A stretch of 64,000 bases of DNA, from NCBI RefSeq assembly GCF_003609835.1, contig NZ_AP017898.1, forward strand, positions 1,488,001 through 1,552,000. Direction: 5' to 3'. A model generated the notes under the pieces. That model was not told where the DNA came from, searched no databases, and saw nothing but the letters and a program-made list of their open reading frames with translations. The stretch comes from Sphingopyxis sp. FD7. GTDB lineage: Bacteria > Pseudomonadota > Alphaproteobacteria > Sphingomonadales > Sphingomonadaceae. The position numbers and the translations under genes were made by a program. Below, piece by piece: positions 62,412 through 64,000 of the stretch; the first letter of the stretch is position 1, and each line of letters begins with the position of its first letter.

Positions 62412-63554
62412 CTAATATGAATTGATCTTCATCCGCAGAGCGGGATCGGAAAAGTCGGTCTTTTCCAGTATTTCGCAAATCCTGACGTCGGCATGCGGTT
62501 CGCCATAAACATTGCGCAACCCTTGCGGATCAAAAGTGATCGCCTTCCTTATCGCTCGACCGATCGCATCGCTTTCGGGTGGGGCGTCGAAGACATTCGC
62601 GCTGCGTAACCTGCCAGCCTGCCTTTCGCCAACGTTGACGACGGGCGTTCCGAATGTCGCTGCCTCAACGATACCGCTGGACGAATTGCCGATCAGGAAG
62701 CGGCATTCGGCAAGCAGTGCCAGATAATCCGCCCTCGGCACATGATCGATCATCGTGAGCCGCCCCGCATCCTGCATCGACTCAATCTCGTTGCGAATTG
62801 CCGTAGTGCCATGATCGGCGTTCGGCATCAGCGCCACGCATCTGAACGGATGTTCCGCCAGCGCGTCAAAAATGGCTCGCCATTGCACTCCCGCTTCGGC
62901 GGCTTGCTGAACGACAGGGTGAAAAAGGAGCAGAACAAACGGCTCGTCGTCCTTGACGCCATAACGATTCCGAACCGTCACGGCAGTCGCACGATCCGGC
63001 GCCACCAGACCGACAAGCCCTGGGGCGCCGACATCGAATATCCGGTCGGGATCCTCGCCCATGCGAATCAGACGCTGGCGCGAATCGTCGTTCGACACAC
63101 AATGGATATGCGCCAGTTTGGAAATGGAGTGACGGATGGATTCGTCGACCGAGCCCGATCTGTCACCCCCCGCAACATGAACGATCGGCACATCTGCAAA
63201 GAGCGCAGCCGTCGCCGCGCCGAGCATCTCGCCACGGTCGCCCAGCAACAAAAGCGCTTCGCAACAATTTTCCGCCAGATAATCGGCAACGCCGCAGGTG
63301 ATGAGGCCGGTCGACAGGCCCATGCCGTGACCGCTGTCATCGTCGATCGGGACCGGAATCGTCCGTTCGACTGCGAGACCGGAAGCTCTGACCTCCCGCT
63401 CGGTGCGACCGAACCGGTCCGACAGATGCATTCCCGTGACGATCAGTCGCAGCTCCAGGCGCGGCGATTGGTCGATCGCCCGGAGTGTGGGCAGCATCAG
63501 GCCAAAATCGGCCCGCGTCCCGGTCAGATAGACGATGCGTTTCGATCCGGTCAC
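62412..63554 (-). CDS. neuC: UDP/GDP-N-acetylglucosamine 2-epimerase, hydrolysing (NeuC/LegG type)
   Basis: 380 residues with a GTG start at 63554 overlapping the neuB stop by 4 bp. IVYLTGTRADFGLMLPTLRAI (characteristic NeuC start), LIVTGMHLSDRFGRTEREV, LLLLGDRGEMLGAATAALFADVPIVHVAGGDRSG, ESIRHSISKLAHIHCVSND, FHPVVQQ and FLIGNSSSGIVEAATFGTPVVNVGERQAGR. It removes the nucleotide and epimerises at C2 to give the hexosamine used by NeuB. With a PglE/LegC-type aminotransferase beside it, the legionaminic-acid type (LegG) is more likely than sialic acid. Confidence 0.93.
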   Translation of the reverse strand: MTGSKRIVYLTGTRADFGLMLPTLRAIDQSPRLELRLIVTGMHLSDRFGRTEREVRASGLAVERTIPVPIDDDSGHGMGLSTGLITCGVADYLAENCCEALLLLGDRGEMLGAATAALFADVPIVHVAGGDRSGSVDESIRHSISKLAHIHCVSNDDSRQRLIRMGEDPDRIFDVGAPGLVGLVAPDRATAVTVRNRYGVKDDEPFVLLLFHPVVQQAAEAGVQWRAIFDALAEHPFRCVALMPNADHGTTAIRNEIESMQDAGRLTMIDHVPRADYLALLAECRFLIGNSSSGIVEAATFGTPVVNVGERQAGRLRSANVFDAPPESDAIGRAIRKAITFDPQGLRNVYGEPHADVRICEILEKTDFSDPALRMKINSY

Positions 63555-64000
63555 CCGACGTCGTCCTGACACAGCTTGCTGCCCCGCGGGATGTCGCGCG
63601 TCGCCGTGCGCTCGAAAAGCCAGTCCGCTCGTTCAGGGCCGATACCGTCACCGGGACGCAGGAAGGCGATGGTCGCAGCGGTCAGCCTGTCCCCCTTTTT
63701 GATATCGATCAGTGCGAAAGCACTGCGGCGAACCAGGGTGCGCGTCGGAATCTCGATCGGCACGGGGCGCTTAACGCCGTCGCCGAGCGCAAGTTCGACA
63801 TTACGAATGGCGTCGATCATCGCGCGCAACTGCGGGGGTTCCAGCGACGCCGCATGATCGGGGCCGTGATCTCGGCTGTTTTCCGTAAAATGCTTTTCAA
63901 TCACCGTTGCGCCGCGCGCGACCGCTGCAACCGCAATCTCTGTTCCCAGGCTATGATCCGAATAGCCGACCGGCAGGTCGAGTTCCGCGGCCAGTGTGTC
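63551..64000 (-). CDS. neuB: N-acetylneuraminate/legionaminate synthase, C-terminal part (5' end outside window)
   Basis: The frame is open at the right edge, so only the last 149 residues are seen. LPVGYSDHSLGTEIAVAAVARGATVIEKHFTEN (active-site region of the NeuB TIM barrel), HAASLEPPQLRAMIDAIRN, then the antifreeze-like SAF domain VRRSAFALIDIKKGDRLTAATIAFLRPGDGI and the end DIPRGSKLCQDDVG. It condenses a hexosamine with phosphoenolpyruvate to a nine-carbon acid. It overlaps neuC by 4 bp. Confidence 0.93.
   Translation of the reverse strand, partial: DTLAAELDLPVGYSDHSLGTEIAVAAVARGATVIEKHFTENSRDHGPDHAASLEPPQLRAMIDAIRNVELALGDGVKRPVPIEIPTRTLVRRSAFALIDIKKGDRLTAATIAFLRPGDGIGPERADWLFERTATRDIPRGSKLCQDDVG

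Overview
The window looks like a chromosomal segment of a GC-rich alphaproteobacterium of the Sphingomonadales, probably Sphingopyxis-like. This is an inference from a GcrA cell-cycle regulator, an NrsF/SigF-type sigma pair, large TonB-dependent receptors in carbohydrate loci, the density of short palindromic intergenic repeats and the codon bias. No rRNA and no CRISPR array is visible. One complete tRNA (Lys, anticodon TTT) and the 3' part of a second (Lys, anticodon CTT) are present.

Layout. (1) 1-3913: housekeeping genes (DUF457 hydrolase, Yip1, HspQ, ABC-2 permease, GcrA, thioesterase). (2) 3914-6477: stacked insertion sequences: an IS481 remnant carrying a small palindromic insert, a complete IS3 copy, and a decayed IS5 remnant. 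(3) 6485-23443: an alginate-use locus entirely on the minus strand: KDG kinase, FAH-type hydratase, FadR-like regulator, esterase, TonB receptor, SGNH acetylesterase, DEH-reductase-like SDR, MFS transporter, PL17 and PL6 alginate lyases, second TonB receptor. Genes are mostly joined by 1-4 bp overlaps, and short shared motifs sit in the four promoter gaps. (4) 23444-27060: a second mobile island: pieces of IS3/IS407, IS481, IS21 and IS5, a GlcG/HbpS gene broken by a complete IS407-type element with a 4 bp target duplication, and a tRNA-Lys(CTT) 3' fragment that looks like an integration scar. (5) 27211-33152: 2-oxoacid:ferredoxin oxidoreductase, HSL esterase, RppH, family 5 uracil-DNA glycosylase, FolK, tRNA-Lys. 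(6) 33214-39056: two nucleotide-sugar epimerases flank a six-gene minus-strand operon, bufA-bufB-bufC-DoxX-sigF-nrsF. This is a bufferin-type metal-binding peptide system, and a sequence exactly fitting the SigF promoter pattern GTAACC-N16-CGAA precedes it. (7) 39073-46674: a TMEM165/UPF0016 cation transporter behind a yybP-ykoY manganese riboswitch, a small lipoprotein, TamB and TamA. (8) 46810-64000: UDP-glucose dehydrogenase, SelO, then a surface-polysaccharide locus: beta-helix protein, UDP-xylose synthase, two capsule-type proteins, Wzy-like polymerase, GT2, PhyH-like dioxygenase, Wzx flippase, and a nonulosonic (legionaminic-like) acid set with a CBS-aminotransferase fusion, NeuD, NeuC and a NeuB that runs off the right edge.

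How it fits together. The alginate locus gives a nearly complete route: uptake by the receptors, cleavage by PL6 and PL17, import by the MFS carrier, reduction of DEH to KDG by the SDR, and phosphorylation by KdgK. The final KDPG aldolase is not in the window. The bufferin operon carries its own sigma/anti-sigma pair and so is probably autoregulated by metal stress. The polysaccharide locus makes UDP-glucuronate, UDP-galacturonate, UDP-galactose, UDP-xylose and a nonulosonic acid for a Wzx/Wzy-type surface glycan.
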